Shown here: in pieces, positions 26,478 to 35,441 of the stretch | Numbering within the stretch: the stretch's first letter is position 1 | How the letters are laid out: the number at the start of each line of letters is the position of its first letter | The notes under the pieces: model-generated | Databases searched by the model: none | What the model was told of the DNA's origin: nothing | Seen by the model: the letters and a program-made list of their open reading frames with translations, nothing else | Assembly (NCBI RefSeq): GCF_017168145.1 | Contig: NZ_JADQTL010000002.1 | Location: 62,001 to 126,000, forward strand | Source: Anaerovorax sp. IOR16 | GTDB lineage: Bacteria; Bacillota; Clostridia; Peptostreptococcales; Anaerovoracaceae | Direction of reading: 5' to 3' | Length of the DNA stretch: 64,000 nt | Translations under genes and position numbers: made by a program

Positions 26478-29312
26478 ATGTCTCGTAAGTTTCAACTAGG
26501 CAATGTTTTCATTCGAATTAGTTTAATTCTCAGTGGACTTGTATGGTTCACCTTTGGATTTACCATTTTGGGAAGCCATATTATTTATCTAGATACACTA
26601 ACTCCTCAAGAAAAGTTATTTGTTTTTCTCTTAACTCTAATCGGTATGCTTCTTACCTTCTTTACAATAAAAAAGAAGAAACCTTTTTATTATCAGTTTT
26701 TCAGAACCATATTTCTTTCAATTATTATAGGATTTTTTCTTTGCAAAATATTATTCTCAGGAGATTTAATCCTAAATAATCTTTCGGATGTTATTTCGGT
26801 TATCAGTTCTTGTTACCTTTTTTTATTTTTACCTTGCTATTTCTTGGCTATTTTGAAACGAAAATGGAAATCAGTAAAGAAAAACCTCTTTTCTCCAAAA
26901 AAATCGTTTTCTAAGGAAGCCAATTTATTAGACTATCTAAAAGTAATAGCAAAAAAGGTTGGGGTAAAAAATGAAAAAGAAATAAGTTTACTATCCATAC
27001 AATATGACTCCATAAAAAATGTAGATCAAAGCAGTACTTTATCTTGTTATCTTAATAAAATACTTCTATTCAACAATACTGATGAACCAAAAAGACAACC
27101 TTACTTTCCTTTTGGCTTTAATGCAAGTCAAAAATCAGCTACAAAAAAAGCTTTACATAATCAGATCAGTGTTATTGAAGGCCCTCCGGGTACTGGTAAA
27201 ACACAGACAATCTTAAATATTATTGCAAATGCTATCTTTTTAAATAAAACAGTAGCAGTTGTATCCAATAATAACTCTGCGACTGATAACGTATTGGAAA
27301 AGTTGGATAAGCAAGATTTATCTTTTATAGCTGCACCTTTAGGAAATGCCGAAAACCGCGAAAAATTTTTTGCAAATCAAAATCATAGATATCCAAATAT
27401 GAATAATTGGCATCTAAGCTCTTTTCATATAAAAATTATTAAGTTTTATCTTACAGTATCCGGCATCTTCTTAGATGCTATGCTTTTAATCCAAAACAAG
27501 CTTGCTCATGCAGAGCAAACTCTCTCTAATCTATTAATTGAAAAACAATATTACAAGCAATATTATCAAACGCAGAAAACCGATTTTTCACCATTTTCTC
27601 CGCCCTTTTTCATTCCTTCAAATCGAATTCTTAAATTATGGGTGGCTTATCAATTTCAAATTGACAATGGAAAACCAATTCACAAGAATTTCTTAATGAA
27701 ATTACTATTTTTGTGTGCTACATATTCAAAAGATTTTTTTTATGAAAAACCTAATTTAGTAATTACTCATTTACAGCATTTATATTATGTTCGTAAGGAA
27801 AAAGAATTGTCATTCTACACCAAATTATATAAACTAATTTTAAAAAATTTTTCATTCCTTAAATCTGCACAAGCTCACGAAAAAAGAGCAATGAAATTGC
27901 TTAAGGCAGGCCTCCGTGTGCGATGTTTAAAAATGCAACGTCCTGTCTTTTTTAAGGATACCTTTAAAAATGATTTTTCTAAATTTATTAAAGAATACCC
28001 TGTAATACTAAGTTCAACACATTCTTTGAAGAACTGCATTCCTAATAATTTCTTATTTGACTATGTAATTGTGGATGAAGCATCTCAAGTAGATTTAGTA
28101 ACCGGTGCATTGGTGCTTTCTTGTGCAAAAAATATTATAATTGTAGGTGATACAAAACAATTGCCTAAGGTTCTTTCCTCTGATCTCTCGGATGAAATAA
28201 ATGATATCTCTGAAGTATTTGATGTAAAAAATACAGCTTATGATTACGTAAAGCACAATTTGCTCTCTTCCATGACAGAACTTTTCCCAAAGATACCTAA
28301 AACGCTTCTAAGAGAGCACTATCGCTGCCATCCAAAAATCATAGAATTTTGTAACCAGAGATTCTATAATAATAATCTCATTATACTATCTAAAAGCAAT
28401 GCAGAAAATCCAATTTCTTTATATATTACAACGGCCGGGCATCATGCCAGAGGACATAAAAACCAACGACAAATAGATGTTATATTAAATGAAATCATAC
28501 CCACTTTACAAGCCACAACAAATAAAGAAACGCTTGGGGTTATTACACCCTACCGAGAACAAGCAGATACTCTTGAAACATTTTCTCATTACAATAATCT
28601 TGAAATAGCAACTGTACATAAATTTCAAGGTCGTGAAAAGGATATTATTATCCTATCAACTGTATCAAATCAGGTTAATGAATTTATCAGTAAGCCGGAT
28701 TTATTAAATGTTGCCATTTCAAGAGCCATTAATAAGCTAATAGTTGTTATTGCTAAAGATAATAGCTTCTTTGAAGGTGATTCCATATTATCCGACTTGG
28801 TACGGTACATTAAATACAATAATTTTGAAATTATCGAAAGTGAACTCTATTCTGTTTTTGATTTGTTATACACCGAATACTCTATTAAGCTACGCCCATT
28901 ACTTAAACGGTTGAAAAATGTTTCTAAATTTAAGTCTGAGAATATTATAAATACCGTAATAGAAGATGTCCTTTTATTAGATAAATTCTGCCACTTACGT
29001 CATGTGCTGCATGTTCCACTTAGGATTCTAATTCGAAATACATCATTATTAGGTTCAGCGGAGTTAGACTTTGTTTTACATCCGCAATCACATGTTGATT
29101 TCATCATTTTTTCTAAAATTGATAAACACCCAGTTTTAGCAATTGAAGTAGATGGATACGCTTTTCATGAATCTAATCCAGAGCAGTTACTCCGAGATAA
29201 CAAAAAGGACGCTATATTGAAAAAATATGGCATCCCTATCATTCGCTTTTCAACGATCGAAAGTAATGAAAAAGAAAGGTTAATTGAAAAGTTAAAAGAA
29301 GTATGCTCTTAA
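26478..29312 (+). CDS. Membrane-anchored SF1 helicase with C-terminal PD-(D/E)XK-type nuclease
   Basis: 944 residues. Four hydrophobic segments lie in residues 8-125. The UPF1-like superfamily 1 helicase core follows: Walker A GPPGTGKTQT near 235, motif II VIVDEASQVD near 531, GDTKQLPKV, LREHYRCHPK, TVHKFQGREKD and NVAISRAINK. The C-terminus has a nuclease-like block HVDFIIF...LAIEVDGYAFHES (Asp and ExD), resembling DUF2726. Membrane attachment plus helicase plus nuclease suggests nucleic-acid surveillance or defence, but no named system fits exactly. Start follows AAAGGG. Single gene on the element. Confidence 0.8.
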   Translation: MSRKFQLGNVFIRISLILSGLVWFTFGFTILGSHIIYLDTLTPQEKLFVFLLTLIGMLLTFFTIKKKKPFYYQFFRTIFLSIIIGFFLCKILFSGDLILNNLSDVISVISSCYLFLFLPCYFLAILKRKWKSVKKNLFSPKKSFSKEANLLDYLKVIAKKVGVKNEKEISLLSIQYDSIKNVDQSSTLSCYLNKILLFNNTDEPKRQPYFPFGFNASQKSATKKALHNQISVIEGPPGTGKTQTILNIIANAIFLNKTVAVVSNNNSATDNVLEKLDKQDLSFIAAPLGNAENREKFFANQNHRYPNMNNWHLSSFHIKIIKFYLTVSGIFLDAMLLIQNKLAHAEQTLSNLLIEKQYYKQYYQTQKTDFSPFSPPFFIPSNRILKLWVAYQFQIDNGKPIHKNFLMKLLFLCATYSKDFFYEKPNLVITHLQHLYYVRKEKELSFYTKLYKLILKNFSFLKSAQAHEKRAMKLLKAGLRVRCLKMQRPVFFKDTFKNDFSKFIKEYPVILSSTHSLKNCIPNNFLFDYVIVDEASQVDLVTGALVLSCAKNIIIVGDTKQLPKVLSSDLSDEINDISEVFDVKNTAYDYVKHNLLSSMTELFPKIPKTLLREHYRCHPKIIEFCNQRFYNNNLIILSKSNAENPISLYITTAGHHARGHKNQRQIDVILNEIIPTLQATTNKETLGVITPYREQADTLETFSHYNNLEIATVHKFQGREKDIIILSTVSNQVNEFISKPDLLNVAISRAINKLIVVIAKDNSFFEGDSILSDLVRYIKYNNFEIIESELYSVFDLLYTEYSIKLRPLLKRLKNVSKFKSENIINTVIEDVLLLDKFCHLRHVLHVPLRILIRNTSLLGSAELDFVLHPQSHVDFIIFSKIDKHPVLAIEVDGYAFHESNPEQLLRDNKKDAILKKYGIPIIRFSTIESNEKERLIEKLKEVCS

Positions 29313-29364
29313 GACTACCAAATAGTATACTTCTAATAATTCTAGTTTTTATCCTTAAAATATT

Positions 29365-29685
29365 TTAATTTGAAGATGATAATTTTAGTCCAATAATTCC
29401 TAATATTATAAAGCCAATAAAAATCACCTTGCTTATGTTCATTGTTTCTTTAAATAGGAATATCCCTAAAATAATTGTACCAACTGTACCAATTCCAGTC
29501 CAAATTGCATACGCAGTTCCCAATGGAAGGTATTTCAATGCTAATGATAGAAAATAGAAACTTGCTATCATCCCTAGAATTGTAAATATGCTTGGCACTA
29601 ATCGTGTTAAGCCAAAAGAATATTTTAACCCTATAGCCCAAAGTACTTCAAAGCAACCAGCAACCAATAAAAAAAACCATTTCAT
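29365..29685 (-). CDS. gdx: SMR-family guanidinium exporter (Gdx/SugE type)
   Basis: 106 residues, four membrane helices, with the SMR active-site Glu in GCFEVLWAIGLKYS. The WAIGLKYS stretch is typical of the SugE/Gdx subgroup and not of the polyspecific EmrE group. AIWTGIGTVGTIILGI is the usual third-helix block. The ATG at 29685 has GGAGGATC upstream; the longer frame to 29703 overlaps that site. A guanidine-I riboswitch in its leader fixes the likely substrate as guanidinium. Confidence 0.9.
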   Translation of the reverse strand: MKWFFLLVAGCFEVLWAIGLKYSFGLTRLVPSIFTILGMIASFYFLSLALKYLPLGTAYAIWTGIGTVGTIILGIFLFKETMNISKVIFIGFIILGIIGLKLSSSN

Positions 29686-29739
29686 AATATTGATCCTCCT
29701 CAAGTTAAATTTTTTTAATTCTACCTTTTGATAGGAATA

Positions 29740-29857
29740 AAAAAAGCCATGGTTGATATTTAAATATCTCCCAGGCTTTTTCCCTTCCGTGTATACAGCT
29801 AAACTGTACGCTTTATCTCGGACCAGACCAGTTTTATTAAACAGCGGAACCCTATAA
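29740..29857 (-). promoter_or_regulatory. Guanidine-I (ykkC) riboswitch with terminator
   Basis: Minus strand shows the conserved aptamer blocks ATAGGGTTCCG (29855-29845), GGTCTGGTCCGAGAT and ACGGAAGGGAAAAAGCC. They overlap a terminator made of AAAGCCTGG / CCATGGCTTT and a T7 run. Ligand binding should prevent termination and switch on gdx. Confidence 0.92.
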
Positions 29858-29880
29858 AGCTTAATATTATATTTAAATTT

Positions 29881-29909
29881 ATAATATCAACATTTCATAA
29901 AAAAGTCAA
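29881..29909 (-). promoter_or_regulatory. Promoter of the riboswitch-gdx unit
   Basis: Minus strand TTGACT (29904-29909), 17-bp spacer, TATTAT (29881-29886), about 25 bases upstream of the aptamer. Confidence 0.7.
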
Positions 29910-29994
29910 ATTAATATTCTAACGTTTAGTGAGCTTATATATAGTCATAATGCTTAAAAATCAGCAATTTATTTTCATTAATAATTTACTAAAG

Positions 29995-32070
29995 TTAAAT
30001 ATCATACTTCTGTTTTTTCCGCATTAGTTTAGGTTGAGAAATATGAAGAAATTCTGCTGCCTTTCTTGTAGTACCAAATTTTTTTAAAGCATATTGTATC
30101 AGTTGTACTTCCTGTTGCTCTATAATTTTCTCAAAATCCAAGGAAGGTAAAGATTTCATATTACGCTTTAAATTTATTATTAAATCATCATATGTTTTTT
30201 CATTTAAAACTCCTTCAATATCATCTTCCGTAATTACATGACTTTTTACGCTAATTACAACTCGATGTATTAAATTTTCTAACTCTCTAACATTGCCAGG
30301 CCAATCATAATCAGTAAGTTTTATTAAAGCATTAGGAGCAAACTCCTTATCGATTTTATAGTGATTACAATATCTTCCAAGAAATGATACAGCCAAAGAT
30401 ACAATATCATCACGGCGATCCCGGAGTGGCGGAACAGTAATTATATAGATATTTAACCTGTAGTACAAATCCTCTCTAAATTTACCCTGCTCCACAAGCT
30501 GCCGTAAAGGTATATTATTTGCACAGATAACACGTACATTAATATTAATAGGTGACGTACCACCCACCTTATAAAACTGACTTTCCTGAAGAGCTCTTAG
30601 GAGTTTTGATTGAAGATTCAAGGAGAGAGCACCCACTTCATCTAAAAATAATATCCCCCCATTGGCAAGCTCGAAATACCCTTTCTTCCCTGTTGCTTGT
30701 GCTCCGGTAAAAGAACCTGCTACATATCCAAAAAATTCACTCTCAGCAAGATTTTCTTGGATAGTTGCGCAATTAATCTTGATACATGGTTTGCCCTTTC
30801 GAATACTATTTTTGTGTATCAAATCAAGAATTTTCTCTTTGCCAACACCAGTTTCTCCCTGAATGATAATATTACAATCATATTGGGCTACATTTAAAAC
30901 TTCATCTACCAATGCTTTTGTTGAAGAACTGCTGAAAATGAAGTCAGCTATTTTTCCTTTTTTTTCTATTAAAGTGGCAATTTCTTTTTTTGTGGCCTGA
31001 TGAAAAGCGATTGCCTGCGATTCATATAGTTTATTTATCCTGTCCAAATCTTTTGAAATCGATATTAGTAAATTAAATGTAAACTTCTCATATCCGATAA
31101 TGAATTGGCCTAACACATACGTTTCAAGCTCTTTACTCATACTTTCTGCAATTAAGATGGATTGAGTATAACTATTTTTCAGACTTGTGAAATATAGTTT
31201 CCCTTTATGACGTGTAAGAATAACACTTAAAACTTCAGAACCCAAAAGATCTTCACAGTTAATTGTCATATCATATTCTTTTTCTTCTTTCAAAATCACT
31301 TTTAATGAGTTGACTGGTTGAGCAATATTAAGGATATAGGACGAATTAACCCAATGTGTCAGCTCATTTTCAACTTGCTTCGGAGTAAGCGTTCCTATTC
31401 CACCTTCGTCAAGAATTACTGTGATGTAGCAATCATCACCTACCGCTTTTTTGATCGAGCAAACATAAGTTATACTTGAAACTAAATCTTTCCCAATAAT
31501 AAGATAGCGTTGGCCTTTGCGAGACACATTATGGATATTATATAAACTTGCAGCCTCATCAAAGGTAGCCATCGTATAATTTAACTGTAAAGTAGGAGGG
31601 ATTATTGTTAATGGCGATCCGATGAAAACAATACCATAACCCATTACAGTGAGTTCTCCGTAATTGTAGTCAATCTTATGAATTTTATCAATATAAATTG
31701 GGTGCGCCGTCATCGTTGTCAGACAAAAAACATTATCCCCTATTTTATATCGTGAACTCTTTTTAAATTCACTTCCCATCTCCTCGATAGCACCATAAAA
31801 TTGTCCGGCAGTATCCGTAAAAGGATTATGAAGTTTTCCTCGTCTATTTATTAAATCTAAAATCTTAGCAATAATTTTAGCTTCATCGAAGCTACATTCG
31901 CTGCACAATTGTTGAAAACAATCTCTTTCTAAGTGAATCAATTCTAAAGATATTCTGCACTCTAAAGGTGATATTTCCCTAGCATTATCCACCTTCCATG
32001 CAGTAACTGGAACAGCATCCTTTGGTTCTATTACACGGCTAAGTCCAAATGTATCATATATTAAATCCAT
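29995..32070 (-). CDS. Sigma-54 activator with 3,5-diaminohexanoate-dehydrogenase-like sensor
   Basis: 691 residues. Residues 1-345 resemble L-erythro-3,5-diaminohexanoate dehydrogenase of lysine fermentation (SRVIEPKDAVPVTAWKVDN, RRGKLHNPFTDTAGQFYG). The Rossmann glycine motif is degraded (YLIIGKDLVSS), so a sensor is likelier than an enzyme. The AAA+ domain has GETGVGKEKI, GSFTGA instead of GAFTGA, and ILFLDEVGAL. A Fis-type HTH ends the protein (TTRKAAEFLHISQPKLMRKK). Divergent from a sigma-54-promoted transporter operon that it probably activates. The start follows AAGGAGG. Confidence 0.82.
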   Translation of the reverse strand: MDLIYDTFGLSRVIEPKDAVPVTAWKVDNAREISPLECRISLELIHLERDCFQQLCSECSFDEAKIIAKILDLINRRGKLHNPFTDTAGQFYGAIEEMGSEFKKSSRYKIGDNVFCLTTMTAHPIYIDKIHKIDYNYGELTVMGYGIVFIGSPLTIIPPTLQLNYTMATFDEAASLYNIHNVSRKGQRYLIIGKDLVSSITYVCSIKKAVGDDCYITVILDEGGIGTLTPKQVENELTHWVNSSYILNIAQPVNSLKVILKEEKEYDMTINCEDLLGSEVLSVILTRHKGKLYFTSLKNSYTQSILIAESMSKELETYVLGQFIIGYEKFTFNLLISISKDLDRINKLYESQAIAFHQATKKEIATLIEKKGKIADFIFSSSSTKALVDEVLNVAQYDCNIIIQGETGVGKEKILDLIHKNSIRKGKPCIKINCATIQENLAESEFFGYVAGSFTGAQATGKKGYFELANGGILFLDEVGALSLNLQSKLLRALQESQFYKVGGTSPININVRVICANNIPLRQLVEQGKFREDLYYRLNIYIITVPPLRDRRDDIVSLAVSFLGRYCNHYKIDKEFAPNALIKLTDYDWPGNVRELENLIHRVVISVKSHVITEDDIEGVLNEKTYDDLIINLKRNMKSLPSLDFEKIIEQQEVQLIQYALKKFGTTRKAAEFLHISQPKLMRKKQKYDI

Positions 32071-32120
32071 TTTACTTCCTCCTTAACACATTATATATTC
32101 AATTTAAATAGATGTCTATC

Positions 32121-32171
32121 TTGAATCGATATTGAATCATTTGAACTAATGATGATTTAATATCAATTCAA
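32121..32171 (+). promoter_or_regulatory. Upstream activator dyad for the eamA operon
   Basis: Inverted repeat TTGAATCGATATTGAATCA (32121-32139) / TGATTTAATATCAATTCAA (32153-32171), 17 of 19 positions matching. It lies about 70 bp upstream of the -24 element and beside the divergent activator gene. Confidence 0.7.
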
Positions 32172-32242
32172 ATATTATTTGTCTAATTTATTTTATACGC
32201 TTTAGAAGCTTATATTTACACATTATAATTTACTATAACAAT

Positions 32243-32258
32243 TGGCATAGAAATTGCT
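32243..32258 (+). promoter_or_regulatory. Sigma-54 (-24/-12) promoter of the eamA operon
   Basis: TGGCATAGAAATTGCT has GG and GC at sigma-54 spacing. Expected start is near 32270, about 28 bases before the ATG. Confidence 0.85.
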
Positions 32259-32297
32259 ATTTGTATTAATGTCTAATTAATATAAGGAGAAAATATT

Positions 32298-33260
32298 ATG
32301 CAAAAAAAAGTACGCGGTGAATTTATGTTAATTATAACGGCTTTGATATGGGGATCAGCCTTTGTAGCCCAAAGAGCTGGAATGGAATACATTGGTCCTT
32401 TCACTTTGAACGGAATAAGATGTTTAATTGGATCTCTTTCTCTGCTACCTGTTATAATTATAATGGATCACCAAAAGAAAAAAATACAATCAAATACGAA
32501 TCAAAACGAAATAGAAACTATGAAAATTAAACTAAGAGATGAAAAAAAAAGTTTGATTATGGGGGGATTGTCTTGCGGTATTATTTTTTTCATATCCAGC
32601 TCATTGCAACAGTTTGGAATGATTTATACTACTGCCGGAAAAGCTGGATTTATCACAGCATTATACATTGTTATCGTACCCGTTTTAGGAATTTTTCTAA
32701 AACAAAAAATTCGTCCAATTCTATGGTTGTGTATATTATTAGCAACAGCGGGTTTATACTTGCTTTGTATTCAAGAAGGTTTTTCAATAAACAAAGGAGA
32801 CTTCCTGATACTGATTTGTGCATTTGGATTTTCAATACACATTTTAATAATAGATTATTTTTCTCCAAAAACAGACAGTGTAAAGTTATCTTGCCTTCAA
32901 TTCCTTGTTTGTGGGATTCTTTCAATGCCTTGTATGATTATTTTTGAAACCATTAACTGGACCGATATCATTAATTGCTGGCTACCAATTTTATATGCCG
33001 GTATTATGTCTTGTGGTGTTGCATATACCCTACAAGTTATTGCACAAAAATACACTGAGCCTACACTTACATCGCTCATTCTAAGCTTAGAGTCTGTGTT
33101 TGCTGTAATTGCAGGAATTATCATTTTAAAAGAACAAATTTCCATACGTGAATCTTTTGGATGCATTATAATGTTTACTGCAATACTTCTAGCACAGATT
33201 CCATCTAAAAGAAAAATAGCAGATAAATCAATGAAAAAAATTAAGACATTTGAAACATGA
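32298..33260 (+). CDS. DMT-superfamily (EamA) transporter
   Basis: 320 residues, ten predicted helices in two EamA repeats. The first begins FMLIITALIWGSAFVAQRAG, the second GDFLILICAFGFSIHI with a late LESVFAVIAGIIILKEQIS. A plasma-membrane metabolite exporter or importer. First gene of a three-gene sigma-54-controlled operon opposite the Kdd-like activator. An amino acid or diamino acid related to lysine is a reasonable substrate guess, not a demonstrated one. AAGGAGA precedes the ATG. Confidence 0.85.
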   Translation: MQKKVRGEFMLIITALIWGSAFVAQRAGMEYIGPFTLNGIRCLIGSLSLLPVIIIMDHQKKKIQSNTNQNEIETMKIKLRDEKKSLIMGGLSCGIIFFISSSLQQFGMIYTTAGKAGFITALYIVIVPVLGIFLKQKIRPILWLCILLATAGLYLLCIQEGFSINKGDFLILICAFGFSIHILIIDYFSPKTDSVKLSCLQFLVCGILSMPCMIIFETINWTDIINCWLPILYAGIMSCGVAYTLQVIAQKYTEPTLTSLILSLESVFAVIAGIIILKEQISIRESFGCIIMFTAILLAQIPSKRKIADKSMKKIKTFET

Positions 33261-33326
33261 TAAATAAGTTGAAAATTAAGTTAAAATATGAGCTTAATTT
33301 AAATAAAAACAAAGGAGAAGAAAAAA

Positions 33327-34043
33327 ATGGGCAAATTTATAATTACTGATGATTTCTGGGACCTATTTCCCAAAGCAGAAATTGCTGTAGTGACAGCAAA
33401 GAAAATCACAAATACAGAACAATCTGTATCAGATGTAAGATCTGAAATTAATGAACTATTAAAACAGAGCAGTAAAGAGGCAACCAAATTTATAACGCAA
33501 GGAGTATTCAGCCAAAATGAAGTTATTTCTGTTTGGCGAGAAGCTTATAAACAATTTAAGACAAAAAAAGGAGTTCGATGTTCGATAGAAGCCTTATTAA
33601 AACGAATAGAAAAAGGTACCGGTATTTCACCGATAAATCCTTTGGTAGACATCTATAATGCAGTATCTCTAACCTACGGTCTTCCTTGCGGTGGTGAGGA
33701 TATCGATACTTTTAAAGGAAATTTGTTTTTAACAAAGGCATCTGGCGGAGAACTTTTCCTTGCACTTGGTGATGAAGAATATGACAATGCCTTACCTGGG
33801 GAAATAGTATATAAAGACGACGATGGAGCCGTGTGCCGATGTTGGAATTGGCGCGACGGGCAAAGAACGATGCTAACGGAAAATACTAAAAATGCATTCC
33901 TAATTATTGAGTCCGTAGACCCGAACAGAAGTGATGACTTAAAAGCTGCTGCATTATTATTAGCGGAGCTTACTAAGAAATATCTTGGTGGTACTGTACA
34001 AATTACTCATATGAGTATTGCTGAACGTGAAATGAATTTGTAA
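33327..34043 (+). CDS. B3/B4 tRNA-binding-domain protein
   Basis: 238 residues with the B3/4 editing-type fold found in phenylalanyl-tRNA synthetase beta and free-standing homologues (COG3382). Typical blocks are RCSIEALLKRIEKG, SPINPLVDIYNAVSLTYGLPCGGED and ALPGEIVYKDD. Homologues may bind or hydrolyse mischarged or free amino-acid adducts; the role here is unproven. AAAGGAG upstream. Sits between a transporter and a flavoprotein in a sigma-54 operon. Confidence 0.82.
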   Translation: MGKFIITDDFWDLFPKAEIAVVTAKKITNTEQSVSDVRSEINELLKQSSKEATKFITQGVFSQNEVISVWREAYKQFKTKKGVRCSIEALLKRIEKGTGISPINPLVDIYNAVSLTYGLPCGGEDIDTFKGNLFLTKASGGELFLALGDEEYDNALPGEIVYKDDDGAVCRCWNWRDGQRTMLTENTKNAFLIIESVDPNRSDDLKAAALLLAELTKKYLGGTVQITHMSIAEREMNL

Positions 34044-34067
34044 CTTGTTATGAAGGAGGTTATAGGG

Positions 34068-34532
34068 ATGGATATGCGTAGATCAGATCGGCTTATGAGC
34101 AAAGAAGACACTTTGACGGTCTTAAAAGAAGGAGAATATGGAATCCTTGCATCAGTAGATGAGAAATTACAGCCTTATGGAGTGCCCTTAAATTATGTCT
34201 ATGTGAATAACTCCATCTATTTTCATAGCACTAGTGCCGGCGGTAGCAAATATAACAACATAAAATATAACAATAAAGTCTGCTTTACAGTTATAGGAAA
34301 AACAAAAGTTTTACCTGATAAATTTGGAACTTTATATGAAAGTTCTATTGTCTACGGAGAAGCTAGCCTAGTTACTAATGAAGAGGAACGATTAATGATC
34401 TTCAGAGAATTCCTAAAAAAATATTGTACCCAATATATAACTGCTGGAGAAAATTATATTAAGGCTGCCGGACCGAAAGCAATGGTAATTAAAATCACAA
34501 TAAAAAATCTTACTGGAAAACACCGCGTATAA
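34068..34532 (+). CDS. Pyridoxamine 5'-phosphate oxidase-like (NimA-type) flavoprotein
   Basis: 154 residues from the ATG at 34068. An upstream in-frame ATG at 34050 overlaps AAGGAGG and is rejected. Split-barrel FMN fold: YGILASVDEKLQPYGVPLNYVY, IYFHSTSAGGSKYNN, YESSIVYGEASLV. Related proteins include 5-nitroimidazole reductases and many uncharacterised flavin or PLP binders. Last gene of the operon. Confidence 0.82.
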   Translation: MDMRRSDRLMSKEDTLTVLKEGEYGILASVDEKLQPYGVPLNYVYVNNSIYFHSTSAGGSKYNNIKYNNKVCFTVIGKTKVLPDKFGTLYESSIVYGEASLVTNEEERLMIFREFLKKYCTQYITAGENYIKAAGPKAMVIKITIKNLTGKHRV

Positions 34533-34737
34533 AATAAACTCTGTAGCATTGTATGGTAAATTCGATTTAAAAAAGGTGCATTTTTCAAGCACCCGATTAC
34601 GAAACCAAGATATTAAATTAATCCAGGCATTCAAGGGCACCTTTGAAAAAGGATGTCCTTCTTTCCCTATAGGACAAAGTCTAAAGGAGTACCTTGCCCT
34701 CAGATTGCAAATTCGCCGTAAATTTTATCCCAACCCC

Positions 34738-35320
34738 TTATCGGAATCCCCATTTTTTTGTAGCCTGGAGTGTAGAAAGATATAGTGCTTTCAACAAAGC
34801 CTTATCGCTTGGAAACACGCTTCTCTGGCGGTTAAGTTTTTTATAGGTGTTATTAAGGCTTTCGATCGCATTCGTGATATAGATAACTTTTCTGGTATTA
34901 CTCGAAAATTTAATATCGAAGAAAGAAGATCCCAGTTCTGTTCCCAGCTCTTCATTACATGCTGATACTGCTCGTTCCACTTCTCTACAGTTAGCTGCAT
35001 ATTGCCGTATCCTTGCTGCTCATTAGGGGCCAAATAGATGGTTTTGAGATCTGCAGCAAATTTCTTTATGTATTTATATGAAACATATCTGAGTGTATTT
35101 CTAAGCTGATGGACAAAGCAGCGCTGGGAATACTTGTTAGAAAAAGTTACTCAAATAGCTTCTTTCATCCCGATGAGTCCGTTTGCACAAATGAGTATAA
35201 TCTCCTTTACCCTGCGGGTTCAGATTGTTCAGGGTTCCAAGGTTTCATTTTCTCCAATCTAAAGGTTAATGACTTCCTTCTTACCGGACAACGTAATCGG
35301 GCAAGACTTGATTCGAAGTA
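34738..35320 (-). pseudogene. IS256-family transposase remnant
   Basis: Frame-broken pieces of a mutator-type transposase in order on the minus strand: EIILICANGLIGMKEAI, then CFVHQLRNTLRYVSYKYIKK with KWNEQYQHVMKSWEQNWD, then VIYITNAIESLNNTYKKLNR (catalytic Glu region) to ATKKWGF. It differs from the intact IS256 element at 17.3 kb. N-terminal part and ends are lost. It shows that this stretch was hit by an IS before. Confidence 0.85.
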
Positions 35321-35335
35321 GCCTATATACAAAAA

Positions 35336-35368
35336 ATCAATGTACCGTTAAGGAATCGGTACATTGAT
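35336..35368. terminator. Hairpin downstream of the IS remnant
   Basis: Perfect 12-bp stem ATCAATGTACCG / CGGTACATTGAT. It may be an IS end relic or terminator; flanking TAGCCTAT / TAGGCTA extends the dyad. Confidence 0.5.
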
Positions 35369-35441
35369 AGTTTAGGCTATAGACTAAAATTAAATATCTT
35401 CCAAAACCTCAAGTAGAAGCTTCTATATTGAAAATATTGCC

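Noticed and set aside
29740-29857. T-box or other leader class upstream of the SMR gene
   Set aside because: The GGGTTCCG, GGTCCGAGA and ACGGAAGGG blocks are specific to the ykkC guanidine-I class; no T-box sequence is present.
34413-34785. Short ORFs after the PNPOx-like gene
   Set aside because: No ribosome sites, no family resemblance; one is antisense to the flavoprotein gene.
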